From Candidatus Syntropharchaeum butanivorans (lineage in GTDB: Archaea > Halobacteriota > Syntropharchaeia > Syntropharchaeales > Syntropharchaeaceae), in NCBI GenBank assembly GCA_001766825.1, contig LYOR01000002.1, positions 1-60,260 of the forward strand: a stretch of DNA of 60,260 bases, given 5' to 3'. A model generated the notes under the pieces. It saw only the letters and a program-made list of their open reading frames with translations, searched no databases and had not been told where the DNA came from. Positions 17,061 to 25,783 of this stretch are shown here, piece after piece (the first letter of the stretch is position 1; every line of letters starts with the position of its first letter). Position numbers and translations under genes: made by a program.

Positions 17061-17987
17061 ATGGAAGTTGAGACGAAAACCCCGGTATCTGATAAAATTG
17101 GACTGGTTGGCTCGCTCATAGCAAGCGTTATGATCTTTCTTCTTGCGATTTACTCCTTTATCATCGATCTTTTCGTAGATTTCAATCTTTACGGAATCAT
17201 CATCGATTTTATCTTCCTTTTCATCGCTTTTGAGGTTGGGTTCTTCGCTATGAGAACCTTCGGCAGGCTTATATACTATGAAAAGATCGTTGATGCTTCT
17301 TTTGAGAAAGGGATCTATAAGAGGCTTGAACCCCTTCTCAGAAAAATTGCAGAGGTGGGGGTTGAGATCGATGAGATGAGGGAGGAGGTTGATCTTGTAA
17401 ATCGAAAGGTGGCAACGATCATTGCGGAGCAGGCAAAGGTATCTCCTGAGATGATCGCACCAGGAGCCTCGATGAAGTTTGCGGTGAAGACAATCCTTCT
17501 CACCGTCCTGACGATGGCAGGTTTTCTCTACATGCTCCAGTACCCGATTGGGGTCGTGCATTATGCAACACTCGGGTTTTATATTCTCTGGTGGTTATTC
17601 CTCACCGGTGAATTCGAGTTATTCGAGGAGATGGGGGCATGGCTCTTTGTATCGGTCCCGATACTCATCATCCCGATAGGTGCGATCATTTTCCATGCAC
17701 TTTTCGGGCTTAACGCAATGATCGGGATATTCTACGGGGGTCTTGCACTTTTTATTGTCATATACTACTCCTGGGCGATGCATACAAAGAAAGGAGTACT
17801 CCCGTTCAGCATACCTGCATTTAACCTCCCAAAGATCAAGAAGAAGGAATTTCGCTCACAGGATAGGCTTGCACCACTCAACAGCACATTAAAAGAGAAA
17901 AAAATACTTTTTATAAGGGGAGCAGATGTCCTTATTCTCCTTCTAACCTTTGTGCTTCTCGGAATCCTGATCTATTTATTCATTTAA
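17061..17987 (+). CDS. Multi-pass membrane protein of unknown function
   Basis: A 308-residue protein. Two membrane segments near the N-terminus (about residues 15-75) are followed by a charged soluble stretch (about 85-140, EKGIYKRLEPLLRKIAEVGVE then coiled-coil-like heptads). About five more membrane segments follow, and the last helix ends at the C-terminus. It is unrecognised. It is alone on the plus strand between the CoA-transferase and the CBS genes. A TATA-like ATATAAAATT lies about 45 bases before the ATG. Confidence 0.65.
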   Translation: MEVETKTPVSDKIGLVGSLIASVMIFLLAIYSFIIDLFVDFNLYGIIIDFIFLFIAFEVGFFAMRTFGRLIYYEKIVDASFEKGIYKRLEPLLRKIAEVGVEIDEMREEVDLVNRKVATIIAEQAKVSPEMIAPGASMKFAVKTILLTVLTMAGFLYMLQYPIGVVHYATLGFYILWWLFLTGEFELFEEMGAWLFVSVPILIIPIGAIIFHALFGLNAMIGIFYGGLALFIVIYYSWAMHTKKGVLPFSIPAFNLPKIKKKEFRSQDRLAPLNSTLKEKKILFIRGADVLILLLTFVLLGILIYLFI

Positions 17988-17989
17988 AC

Positions 17990-18901
17990 TTAAAACGCAT
18001 CCAGGAGGTCATGCTCTGTTATGATGCCGATAAGATCGCCGTCCTCGACGACCGGAAGGGCACCTATGTTATGCTCCATCATCAGTGTGGCAACATCCCC
18101 AAGCCGGGCATCCGCGGTTGTTGTGAGAACCTCCCTGCGCGTGATGATCTCAACCGGCAGAAGCGATGCTTCACGGAGGTCGCCCGTTATGAGTTTCTCA
18201 AATATCTCTCCACTTGAGATGTAGTGGACTATATCAGTCGATGTTACAAGACCGATGAGCTTACCATCCTCATTCGTGATCGGGATACGATGGAACCTGT
18301 TTCCAACCATGATCTTTGCTATCTTTTTAATTGGGGTTTCTTTGCTTGCTGTTGTGATTGAATGGTTCATGTAATCACCAACAAGCTTGACTCCAATTGC
18401 CTCATTGCTTTCAACCTCCTCAACGAAATCCCTCACCGTAACAATCCCGATCACCCGCCCAGATTTATCGATTATGGGGAGGGCCCCGATGCTCTCTCCT
18501 TTGAGGATTTCTACCGCCTGAATGATCGAGAGATCCTTTGTGATCGAGATGGGATCCTCACTCATAATCTCCCTGACCTCTGCATTTATCCCTGCAATGA
18601 TATTGCAATTGTACTTCCCCACGAGAAGCTGGTTTTTATCCCCCCCTCCCATAAAATCAATTATATCCAGGCTTGTTACAATCCCCATCAGCTTGTTTGT
18701 ACCAGCATCGGTAACTGGCAACCTTCTACACCCATATCTTGTCATCGTCTTGACAGCACCCATTATTGTCATTGTGGGGGGGACAGTAACAACATCAGTT
18801 GTTGCAATTCGCATAATTTCTCCGATGTGTTCTGAACGCCGCTGATTAAACTCAATACCTCCTTTGTCACGGATATACTTCTTCTGATTACTTCTGTTCA
18901 T
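17990..18901 (-). CDS. Four-CBS-domain protein
   Basis: A 303-residue cytosolic protein made of four CBS motifs, two Bateman modules. Recurrent signatures are GIVTSLDIIDF, GIVTVRDFVEE, GLVTSTDIVHY and GIITEHDLLDAF. CBS pairs bind adenine nucleotides or S-adenosyl compounds and usually regulate a partner. No effector domain is attached. Its ATG overlaps the stop of the upstream CBS gene (ATGA), so it is the third gene of a CBS-only operon. Confidence 0.9.
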   Translation of the reverse strand: MNRSNQKKYIRDKGGIEFNQRRSEHIGEIMRIATTDVVTVPPTMTIMGAVKTMTRYGCRRLPVTDAGTNKLMGIVTSLDIIDFMGGGDKNQLLVGKYNCNIIAGINAEVREIMSEDPISITKDLSIIQAVEILKGESIGALPIIDKSGRVIGIVTVRDFVEEVESNEAIGVKLVGDYMNHSITTASKETPIKKIAKIMVGNRFHRIPITNEDGKLIGLVTSTDIVHYISSGEIFEKLITGDLREASLLPVEIITRREVLTTTADARLGDVATLMMEHNIGALPVVEDGDLIGIITEHDLLDAF

Positions 18902-19686
18902 TCAATCACCGCCTTTATCAGGTCATATCTATCTACAATCCCGATAAGCTTTCCATCCTCTGTCACAGGAAGCCTCCCGATATCAAACTTCAACATCATC
19001 TCTACCGCCTCATGGACCCTTGTATCTGGCGAGACCGCGTGGATCGTGGTCGTCATTACGCTCTTTACCGCAGGGGGTGGGTGCTCCTTTCCCACCTTCG
19101 ATCTGGCCCTGATGAGATCTCGCCTTGTCACGATTCCAACAAGCTTCCCCTTATCATCGAGTACAGGAAAACCGGAGTATCCATATTCAGCCATGTTGGA
19201 TACCGCAATCGTGATAGGGTCGTCCGGTCTGAGCGTCTTAACCTTTCTGGTCATTATGGAACCAATCAGCTTATCTGATCTTCTGTATGGGATTGCACGA
19301 AGGATATCTCTGAGATTGAGAATCCCAACGAGTCTGCCATTCTCTGTAACAGGGATTTCGTCCACTTCATCCTCGATCATCCTCCTTGCAAGTGAGTGTA
19401 AATCCTCATCTATATCTGCCGCGTGCACCTCCCTGATGAACCCCTTTACAGTCACATTGGACTTTGTGGCGCTCAGCTTCAGGACATCTTCATCGGTGAT
19501 GACACCGAGAAGCATCTCGTTCTCATCAACAACAGGCAGCACTCTGAACTCATTATCCCGGATTATCTGACGTGCCTTCGTCAGGTACTCATCTTCACGC
19601 AGAGAGATTGCTCTCCCAGCTATCTCTTTTATGCCCACCCCATACCCCCGGACCTCATTCACGCATCTCTTCACTGCAGGTCTCAC
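18898..19686 (-). CDS. Four-CBS-domain protein
   Basis: A 262-residue protein with four CBS motifs (GVITDEDVLKL, GILNLRDILRAI, GIVTRRDLIRA, GIVDRYDLIKAV) and no other domain. It overlaps the upstream CBS/zinc-ribbon gene by 32 bases if the ATG at 19686 is used. A downstream GTG about 20 codons in, preceded by GGGGGT, would shorten or remove the overlap. It presumably senses a nucleotide and acts with the two flanking CBS proteins. The partner is unknown. Confidence 0.88.
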   Translation of the reverse strand: MRPAVKRCVNEVRGYGVGIKEIAGRAISLREDEYLTKARQIIRDNEFRVLPVVDENEMLLGVITDEDVLKLSATKSNVTVKGFIREVHAADIDEDLHSLARRMIEDEVDEIPVTENGRLVGILNLRDILRAIPYRRSDKLIGSIMTRKVKTLRPDDPITIAVSNMAEYGYSGFPVLDDKGKLVGIVTRRDLIRARSKVGKEHPPPAVKSVMTTTIHAVSPDTRVHEAVEMMLKFDIGRLPVTEDGKLIGIVDRYDLIKAVIE

Positions 19687-20239
19687 AGACCATCATACCA
19701 CCCGCAGGCCGGAGGTTACTTGAGAACGTACCGCATTTTTCACAGATCCCCTGCCGTATGCTATCCTCATCCACCCCTTCCACAGGACACCCTTGCTGGA
19801 GATAGGTGATATCCGAGTTCATTTCAATGAGATCGGTGAGGATTGTACTCATCTGTGTGCAGGTGGCTATTATATCAACATCTGCAATGATCCCAACGAG
19901 TGCATCATTCTCGATTACAGGCATCTTGCGTATCCCACGCCTGTACATCTTCTTTGCAACTCTGTTCAGGTCCTCTGCAGGTGTGGTGGTCACAAGGGGG
20001 GAGGTCATAATCTCCTTCACACGGACAGAATTAGGGTTTTTGTCCTCCAGTACTACCTTCCGGACGATGTCTCCGTGTGTTACAATACCAACAGGCTTTT
20101 TCCCTGGATCAAGTACTATTACACTATCCACGTTCCGACTCGCCATAAGCTGTGCTGCTTCTTTCACCGTTGTATCTGGATCTGCCACCACAACATTCTT
20201 TATCATGATGTTCTTAACCGCAAGTTGTGTGTCCATCAT
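19655..20239 (-). CDS. CBS-pair protein with C-terminal zinc ribbon
   Basis: A 194-residue protein. One CBS pair occupies residues about 5-130, and a helical linker leads to a zinc-ribbon-like tail with CPVEG, CEKCG and CETC (residues about 147-190). Archaeal proteins of this CBS-plus-zinc-ribbon design are thought to act as nucleotide-responsive regulators. It is the first gene of the three-gene CBS operon. Two adjacent ATG codons (20239, 20236) follow a GAGGT site. Confidence 0.88.
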   Translation of the reverse strand: MMDTQLAVKNIMIKNVVVADPDTTVKEAAQLMASRNVDSVIVLDPGKKPVGIVTHGDIVRKVVLEDKNPNSVRVKEIMTSPLVTTTPAEDLNRVAKKMYRRGIRKMPVIENDALVGIIADVDIIATCTQMSTILTDLIEMNSDITYLQQGCPVEGVDEDSIRQGICEKCGTFSSNLRPAGGMMVCETCSEEMRE

Positions 20240-20327
20240 ACCAGATGACCTCTCTTATAATACTACGTGCCTATGGTTAATAAAAGTGTGTATCAGGATG
20301 GAGAGGGTAGATACCCCCTACCAGAAG

Positions 20328-20338
20328 ACTTATAAATA
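20328..20338 (+). promoter_or_regulatory. TATA box upstream of ADH synthase
   Basis: ACTTATAAATA on the plus strand. With initiation about 25 bases downstream, the leader to the ATG at 20399 would be about 40 bases and contains the AGGTG ribosome site. Confidence 0.5.
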
Positions 20339-20398
20339 TTCCCGAGATACATTTACCATCATGCTACTATGACACACATTGACATGGTAGGTGTGGAG

Positions 20399-21196
20399 AT
20401 GTCTGAAATCGGGAAGATGGTTCGGATTGAGCGGATTATGGACCGGGATAGCAGAAATCTCGTTGTGATTCCGATGGATCATGGGATTTCGATAGGCCCC
20501 ACGAAAGGACTTCTTAAGATGGCGGATACGATCAACCGGATCGCAGAGGGTGGCGCAAATGCGGTCCTACTGCACAAGGGGATGGTGAAGCATGGATACA
20601 GAGGATACGGCAGAGATATAGGGTTGATCCTCCATGTAAGCGCGTCAACTTCACTCGCTCCAGATCCAAATGAGAAGGTGACGGTCTGCGAGGTTGAGGA
20701 GGCGATAAGACTCGGTGCAGATGCTGTGAGCATCCATGTTAACATCGGTTCTGAGACCGAGCCGGAGCAGCTTATGCAGCTTGGGTACCTTGCCGAGCGT
20801 TGTGACTACTGGGGAATGCCACTTCTTGCAATGATGTACCCCAGAGGAAAGAACATCAAGAATCCACACGATCCTGCAGTTGTGGCACACGCATCCCGAG
20901 CCGGGGCTGAACTTGGGGCAGATGTCATCAAAACGAACTACACTGGTGATCCCGACTCTTTCAAGGATGTTGTTGAGGGTTGCCCTGTCCCTGTGATCAT
21001 CGCCGGTGGACCTAAGGTTGAAACAGATCTGGATCTGCTTGAGATGATCGAGGGAGCGATGGAGGCCGGGGCAAGGGGTGTTGCGATCGGTAGAAACGTC
21101 TTTCAGCACGACGATCCCACACTCATCACAAGAGCGATCTGTATGATTGTACACGAAGGAGCCAGTGCGAAGGAAGCGAATGAGATGCTGAAGTAG
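20399..21196 (+). CDS. 2-amino-3,7-dideoxy-D-threo-hept-6-ulosonate synthase (archaeal ADH synthase, AroA')
   Basis: About 265 residues of the DeoC/FbaB-like class I aldolase family. The motifs [43 protein letters not shown] (Schiff-base Lys) and [11 protein letters not shown] are clear. It condenses aspartate semialdehyde with a ketosugar phosphate in the archaeal entry to the shikimate pathway. The companion 3-dehydroquinate synthase II lies at 22501, which favours this role over plain fructose-bisphosphate aldolase. The ATG at 20399 (AGGTG upstream) gives the N-terminus expected for the family; an earlier ATG at 20369 is possible. Confidence 0.88.
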   Translation: MSEIGKMVRIERIMDRDSRNLVVIPMDHGISIGPTKGLLKMADTINRIAEGGANAVLLHKGMVKHGYRGYGRDIGLILHVSASTSLAPDPNEKVTVCEVEEAIRLGADAVSIHVNIGSETEPEQLMQLGYLAERCDYWGMPLLAMMYPRGKNIKNPHDPAVVAHASRAGAELGADVIKTNYTGDPDSFKDVVEGCPVPVIIAGGPKVETDLDLLEMIEGAMEAGARGVAIGRNVFQHDDPTLITRAICMIVHEGASAKEANEMLK

Positions 21197-21212
21197 GCAA
21201 AGATGTAAGTGG

Positions 21213-22286
21213 ATGAAAGATGAATTAAATTTCATGGATCGGAGCATCTTGAGCATAGTGATCGTTGTGGTCTTGTTTCTTCTCTTTGCAGGGCTGCTTC
21301 TTGCCGTATCTGGCGGCATCAAAGAGGAATCACACCTCTGGATCAGGAATATCGATATTATGGCAGATGCGGTCGATGAGAGTGAGGTAAACATCACAGC
21401 GATAATCGTGATTGAGCATGAGGGGGACGCGACAAGTGATGTTGAACTTCTCGCAAAGCTATACGATGGGGAGACCGGGTTGCTACTTGATGAGAAGTCT
21501 GCGCCCGTTGGCACGATCGAGTACCGGCGTTACATGGATGCTAAGGGTGTGATGCAGGAGAAGAAGGTGATTGTTATAGAGAAGGGTAGGGGAACAGTTG
21601 AGACAAGGCTACCGTTTACAGTCCCGCGCGAGGGATCGTATCGGGTGAGTGTTGAGCTATTTGAGGGTGATAAATTTGTTACGAGCCGGGAAACCAGGAT
21701 TTCAGGGCTATCCACACTTGAGGTAAAGGGCGACGTTGCACTTAAGATAAGGGATGTTGACTTTGCCGTAAATGGCAGTAGCGGTGATCGCACACTGATT
21801 GATGCCACTGCATACATCGAGAATCTCAAATCAAAGGATACGCCCCCACTCAGGATGCTCATAAAGGCAGAGGATGCGGAGACAGGGCTTCTTGTGGATA
21901 AGATAGAGGTTGATATTGGCACACTCACCGGAAGCGGGACATCGGTGAGATCTGCAAGACTTAACCTTTTGAGTGAACGGGACCATCTGATTGATCTCAC
22001 AATATGGAATGGCGATAAAATCGTTGCAGAAGGCTATGGATTGGTAGCTTTGAGCCCGTTTGGCAATAGAACCGAGTTTATACCTGTTACAGGCACGGTT
22101 GTTGAGAAGGAGCCGGAGGTCAAGGTGGAAGATTTTATCTCACCAAGACCGATGCCAACACCAGACAAAATGATGCCTTACGGGATGGAAGGCATGGCAC
22201 CACGCGCTCCGGGATTTGGCTTAGCAGGCGTGATCTTTGCATTATTGATCGCTCTACTGGTGAGGAGGGATAAGCATGGGAGATAA
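21213..22286 (+). CDS. Secreted/surface protein with PGF-CTERM sorting signal
   Basis: A 357-residue protein. An N-terminal membrane anchor or signal (residues about 9-33) is followed by an extracytoplasmic beta-rich region (about 40-300) with two similar segments, each with a DAETGLL or DGETGLL motif. A proline-rich spacer leads to a C-terminal tripartite signal: PGF, then a hydrophobic helix (GLAGVIFALLIALLV), then RR. This is the PGF-CTERM pattern processed by archaeosortase A in euryarchaea. Its function is unknown, probably cell-surface. The next gene overlaps it by 11 bases. Confidence 0.8.
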   Translation: MKDELNFMDRSILSIVIVVVLFLLFAGLLLAVSGGIKEESHLWIRNIDIMADAVDESEVNITAIIVIEHEGDATSDVELLAKLYDGETGLLLDEKSAPVGTIEYRRYMDAKGVMQEKKVIVIEKGRGTVETRLPFTVPREGSYRVSVELFEGDKFVTSRETRISGLSTLEVKGDVALKIRDVDFAVNGSSGDRTLIDATAYIENLKSKDTPPLRMLIKAEDAETGLLVDKIEVDIGTLTGSGTSVRSARLNLLSERDHLIDLTIWNGDKIVAEGYGLVALSPFGNRTEFIPVTGTVVEKEPEVKVEDFISPRPMPTPDKMMPYGMEGMAPRAPGFGLAGVIFALLIALLVRRDKHGR

Positions 22287-22494
22287 CCTTCACAGGGTCT
22301 TGAAGTTTGCAACCGCAGGTATACTCATCCTGCTTCTTTTGATTGCGACACTCACATTCTATTTCAGCGTGATTGATGTAATAACAAGGCTTTTTGACTA
22401 CAGGTACAGCTCGATTGTCAAAGCTGGATTTGCACTATCGGTTATTGCAGTATCGTGGATACTCTTAAGACAGATTGTGAGGATGGAGGAATGA
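22276..22494 (+). CDS. Small two-helix membrane protein
   Basis: A 72-residue protein with two hydrophobic helices (residues about 10-35 and 46-65) and short charged ends. It overlaps the PGF-CTERM gene and ends 6 bases before DHQ synthase II, so it is in the same transcript. It is unrecognised. Partnering with the surface protein is inferred from the overlap. Confidence 0.7.
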   Translation: MGDNLHRVLKFATAGILILLLLIATLTFYFSVIDVITRLFDYRYSSIVKAGFALSVIAVSWILLRQIVRMEE

Positions 22495-22500
22495 TCGGTT

Positions 22501-23643
22501 ATGTCAGGAACGAAAGAGGTATGGGTAAGAGCAGACGAAGGCACGTGGGATGAGTACAGGAAGCCCAGAATCACAACTGCGCTTGAGTCAGGGGTTGACT
22601 GTGTCCTTGTAGAGGAGAGTGATGTTGAGAGGGTGCGTGAGCTTGGAAAGATCAAGGTTGCAGCCTTTGGTGACAACCCCATGGCAGATGTGATCGTCAT
22701 AGGGAAGAGGGGCGAGGGGGATGGTACACTTGAGTTCCCGGTGGATCTTGGGAGATCAAAGGATCTTGAAACGCTGAAAGAGCTCTCAAGAGAGGGTTAC
22801 AAGGTCGCTTCCTATGTTATAATCAAGAACAAGGATTATGAACGGCTTGCAGCTGAGCTTGCAAAGGCTTCTGATTACCTGATCGTGATCGGGACAGACT
22901 GGAAGGTAATCCCTCTTGAGAACCTCATCGCGGAGCTTCAGGGGTACGACTGCAAGATTATAGCCGGGGTCAAGGATGCAGATGAGGCGAAGCTCGCCCT
23001 TGAGACGCTTGAGCACGGTGCAGATGGTGTGCTTCTGGATGCGGATGATCCGGCTGAGATAAAGAGGGTCATGGGTGTTGTTGAGGAGATCGAGAAGGGG
23101 CGTGTTCCACTTACCCCTGCAAAGGTAATCCAGGTGAAGCAGCTTGGGATGGGCGACCGGGTCTGTGTGGATACATGTAGCCTTATGGAGACAGGGGAGG
23201 GGATGCTGATTGGATCAGCATCTGATGCACTCTTTCTCGTTCATGCAGAGACTGAAGAGAGCCCGTATGTTGCATCACGCCCGTTCAGGGTGAATGCGGG
23301 TGCGGTGCATGCATACATACTTGTTGGGGATAAGACCCGCTACCTCTCAGAGCTTAAATCAGGAGATCCTGTGATGATCGTTGATCGTGATGGAAGAACG
23401 AGGGATGCGGTCGTTGGCAGGGTTAAGATCGAGAGGCGCCCCCTTATACTTATTGAGGCAGAGGTTGGAGATCGGAGATTCAGTACGATACTACAGAATG
23501 CAGAGACGATAAAACTTGTTGATCGTGATGGAAACCCCATCTCTGTTGCCAATATTAAAGTCGGGGATGAAGTGCTTGTTTACCTTGAAGAGGGTGGAAG
23601 ACACTTCGGAATGAAGGTAGAAGAGAGTATCCTTGAGCGATGA
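22501..23643 (+). CDS. 3-dehydroquinate synthase II (archaeal AroB')
   Basis: A 380-residue protein matching the archaeal DHQ synthase II family. It has the N-terminal KEVWVRADEGTWDEYRKPRI and a conserved central block GDRVCVDTCSLMETGEGMLI, GSASDALFLVHAET, then PFRVNAGAVHAYI. It converts ADH oxidatively to 3-dehydroquinate with NAD. Together with ADH synthase at 20399 it forms the archaeal bypass of DAHP synthase and AroB. Its stop overlaps the next gene (ATGA). Confidence 0.93.
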   Translation: MSGTKEVWVRADEGTWDEYRKPRITTALESGVDCVLVEESDVERVRELGKIKVAAFGDNPMADVIVIGKRGEGDGTLEFPVDLGRSKDLETLKELSREGYKVASYVIIKNKDYERLAAELAKASDYLIVIGTDWKVIPLENLIAELQGYDCKIIAGVKDADEAKLALETLEHGADGVLLDADDPAEIKRVMGVVEEIEKGRVPLTPAKVIQVKQLGMGDRVCVDTCSLMETGEGMLIGSASDALFLVHAETEESPYVASRPFRVNAGAVHAYILVGDKTRYLSELKSGDPVMIVDRDGRTRDAVVGRVKIERRPLILIEAEVGDRRFSTILQNAETIKLVDRDGNPISVANIKVGDEVLVYLEEGGRHFGMKVEESILER

Positions 23644-24515
23644 AGAGATATATAGAGTGTGTACCCTGTTTCATCGATCAGGCTGTGAGATGTGCTTCGA
23701 TTGTGGCAGAAGAAGAGGATATCAGGACTGAAATCCTCAGGGGTGTGCTTTACAGGCTTTCAGAGGTCGGGATTGAACGCTCCCCTCCAGAGGTCGCTCC
23801 ACTCATTTACCGGGTGATCGAGGATCTCACCGGCTGCAATGACCCATACCTCGAGCTTAAGCGAAGATCAAACCAGATCGCGAGGGAGATGTACCCCAGA
23901 CTCAAGGCGCTTCTCGAAAACTCAGATAACAGGCTTGAAACCGCGATCAGACTTGCTATAGCAGGCAATATCATCGACTTCGGGGCATTATCCAGGTTTG
24001 ATATTGATGAGACGATCGAACGTGTGCTTCACTCAAGCCTTCCAGATACCGATCTCAACTTCTTCCTTGAGTGCATAGAGTCATCGAATAAGGTGCTCTA
24101 TCTGGCAGATAACGCAGGAGAGGTATTCTTTGATCGTTTACTCCTCGAGGAGCTCTCAAAGTTCGATGGCATCGATCTTACGTTCGCAGTGAAGGAGCGC
24201 CCGATCCTGAATGATGCAATGCTGGAGGATGCTGAGTTTGCAGAGATAGACAGGGTTGCAAAGGTGATAACGACCGGGGCAGGAAGCCCGGGGGAGGGGC
24301 TGAAATACTGCTCAAGGGCGTTCATAAATGAGTTCATCTCGGCCGATCTTGTCATAAGCAAGGGACAGGGTAACTTTGAGTCTATTTCAGGAAAGATATC
24401 AGACGATCACGTATTCTACCTCTTCATCGTCAAGTGCCCGGTGATATCAGGGATCACCGGAAAGGAGGTGGGTGAGATCGTATTGAAGAACGGAAGGGGT
24501 GTGATCTGTGATTGA
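23640..24515 (+). CDS. DUF89/ARMT1-like metal-dependent phosphatase
   Basis: A 291-residue protein of the DUF89 family. The N-terminal CVPCFIDQAVR motif and the catalytic core YLADNAGEVFFDRLLLEEL, with later SKGQGNFES and PVISG, are diagnostic. These enzymes are metal-dependent damage-control phosphatases acting on sugar or metabolite phosphates. Start and stop codons overlap with both neighbours, so it is translationally coupled to DHQ synthase II. It might clear side products of sugar-phosphate chemistry in that pathway, which is only an inference. Confidence 0.85.
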   Translation: MKRYIECVPCFIDQAVRCASIVAEEEDIRTEILRGVLYRLSEVGIERSPPEVAPLIYRVIEDLTGCNDPYLELKRRSNQIAREMYPRLKALLENSDNRLETAIRLAIAGNIIDFGALSRFDIDETIERVLHSSLPDTDLNFFLECIESSNKVLYLADNAGEVFFDRLLLEELSKFDGIDLTFAVKERPILNDAMLEDAEFAEIDRVAKVITTGAGSPGEGLKYCSRAFINEFISADLVISKGQGNFESISGKISDDHVFYLFIVKCPVISGITGKEVGEIVLKNGRGVICD

Positions 24516-25158
24516 TCTTCATACACACACGATTTTAAGTGATGGCGAGCTGATACCGAGTGAGCTTTTCAGACGAGCATACGTCAGGGGTTACACGGTA
24601 ATCGGAATTGCGGATCACGTCGATTTCTCAAATATCGAGTGTGTGATCGGGTCAGGTCTCCGGGCAAAGGATGAGAATGGATGGGAGATCGACGTGGTGG
24701 TGGGGGTCGAGCTCACACACATACCTCCCCATAAGATCGCCACTCTTGCCAGGAAGGCAAAGTCACTCGGAGCAGAACTTGTTATCGCCCATGGTGAGAC
24801 CCTGGCAGAGCCGGTTGCACCGGGGACGAATCATGCAGCACTTCTTGCCGAGGATGTCGATATACTCGCACATCCCGGGCTCATCGAGCAGGAGGATGTT
24901 GAGCTTGCAAAGGATAGAGGGGTATTTCTCGAGATCACGGCAAGATCCGGGCATAGCATCACAAATGGGCACGTTGCACGGCTTGCCTCCAGAGCTGGAG
25001 CAGATCTTATCCTGAACACCGATGCGCATGCCCCAGAAGATCTTATCGATGATGAGCTTGCGATGAAAGTTGCAGCCGGTGCGGGTTTATCAGAGGAGGA
25101 GGTGGAGCGAGTTTTGCGTGAGAACCCAAGGAGGGTTGTTGAGAGGGCAGTGGGATAA
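24508..25158 (+). CDS. PHP-domain phosphoesterase-like protein
   Basis: A 216-residue protein. It has the PHP motif I DLHTHTILSDGEL, motif II ADHVDF, VVGVELTHIPP, LAHPGLI and the terminal NTDAHAPEDL. These supply the metal-binding His/Asp/Glu set of histidinol-phosphatase-like PHP enzymes. It starts at a GTG (24508) overlapping the DUF89 gene by 8 bases. The substrate is unknown; a small phosphate ester is likely. It is the last gene of this operon. Confidence 0.87.
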   Translation: MIDLHTHTILSDGELIPSELFRRAYVRGYTVIGIADHVDFSNIECVIGSGLRAKDENGWEIDVVVGVELTHIPPHKIATLARKAKSLGAELVIAHGETLAEPVAPGTNHAALLAEDVDILAHPGLIEQEDVELAKDRGVFLEITARSGHSITNGHVARLASRAGADLILNTDAHAPEDLIDDELAMKVAAGAGLSEEEVERVLRENPRRVVERAVG

Positions 25159-25227
25159 AGCTGGAAAAAAATCTATATAGAGGGGAGAGGTGACAAGAAC
25201 CTTCCCCATCCTGCCAAAAAATGCACT

Positions 25228-25782
25228 CTATCTCTTGTTTCCAAATTTTTCGTAAGATACGAACTCTCTGACTTCCTTTCTCGGTGGTGCTTTTCCTTCA
25301 CGGGCTGGATGTCCGAGTGGGATCAGCTCAACAACGGTGTACTCAGGTGGGAGGCCAAGGATCTCCTCTGCCTTCTTGAAGTCAAAGAGCCCAACGTGCA
25401 CCGTCCCGAGCCCGATTGAGTATGCAGCAAGCATTAAGTTATGTACTGCCAGTGCTGTATCGAACATCAGCCAGTTATCACCCCTTTCAGTTGCTGGCTC
25501 CCCCTCATAGTACCCTGACTTCCCTTTCTGGGCGCATGCTACGAGCACGACTGGAGCCTGAGAAAAGGCCTTTCTCGCCGGGTTTTTCGTTGTGAGCGTC
25601 TCTCCAAGCTTTTCTTTCATCTCTGGATCCCTCACCACGATAAACTCCCAGCACTGGGTATTCGCCCATGAAGGCGCCCACCGCGCGGCCTCAAAAATGA
25701 ACTCAAGCTCCTCGTCTGTGACCGGTTCGTCTGTGTAGTTCCGGATGCTCCTTCTCCCTTTAATCGCCTCGATCAGATCCAT
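25228..25782 (-). CDS. Nitroreductase-family flavoprotein
   Basis: A 184-residue FMN-dependent oxidoreductase. It shows the family N-terminus IKGRRSIRNYTDEPV, AARWAPSWANTQCWEF, and the C-terminal LGLPPEYTVVELIPLGHPA. It starts one base after the acyl-CoA dehydrogenase stop, so it is the last gene of the beta-oxidation operon. Members reduce quinones, nitro compounds or enoyl substrates with NAD(P)H. The role here is unknown; electron transfer linked to the acyl-CoA dehydrogenase is conceivable. Confidence 0.88.
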   Translation of the reverse strand: MDLIEAIKGRRSIRNYTDEPVTDEELEFIFEAARWAPSWANTQCWEFIVVRDPEMKEKLGETLTTKNPARKAFSQAPVVLVACAQKGKSGYYEGEPATERGDNWLMFDTALAVHNLMLAAYSIGLGTVHVGLFDFKKAEEILGLPPEYTVVELIPLGHPAREGKAPPRKEVREFVSYEKFGNKR

Positions 25783-25783
25783 A

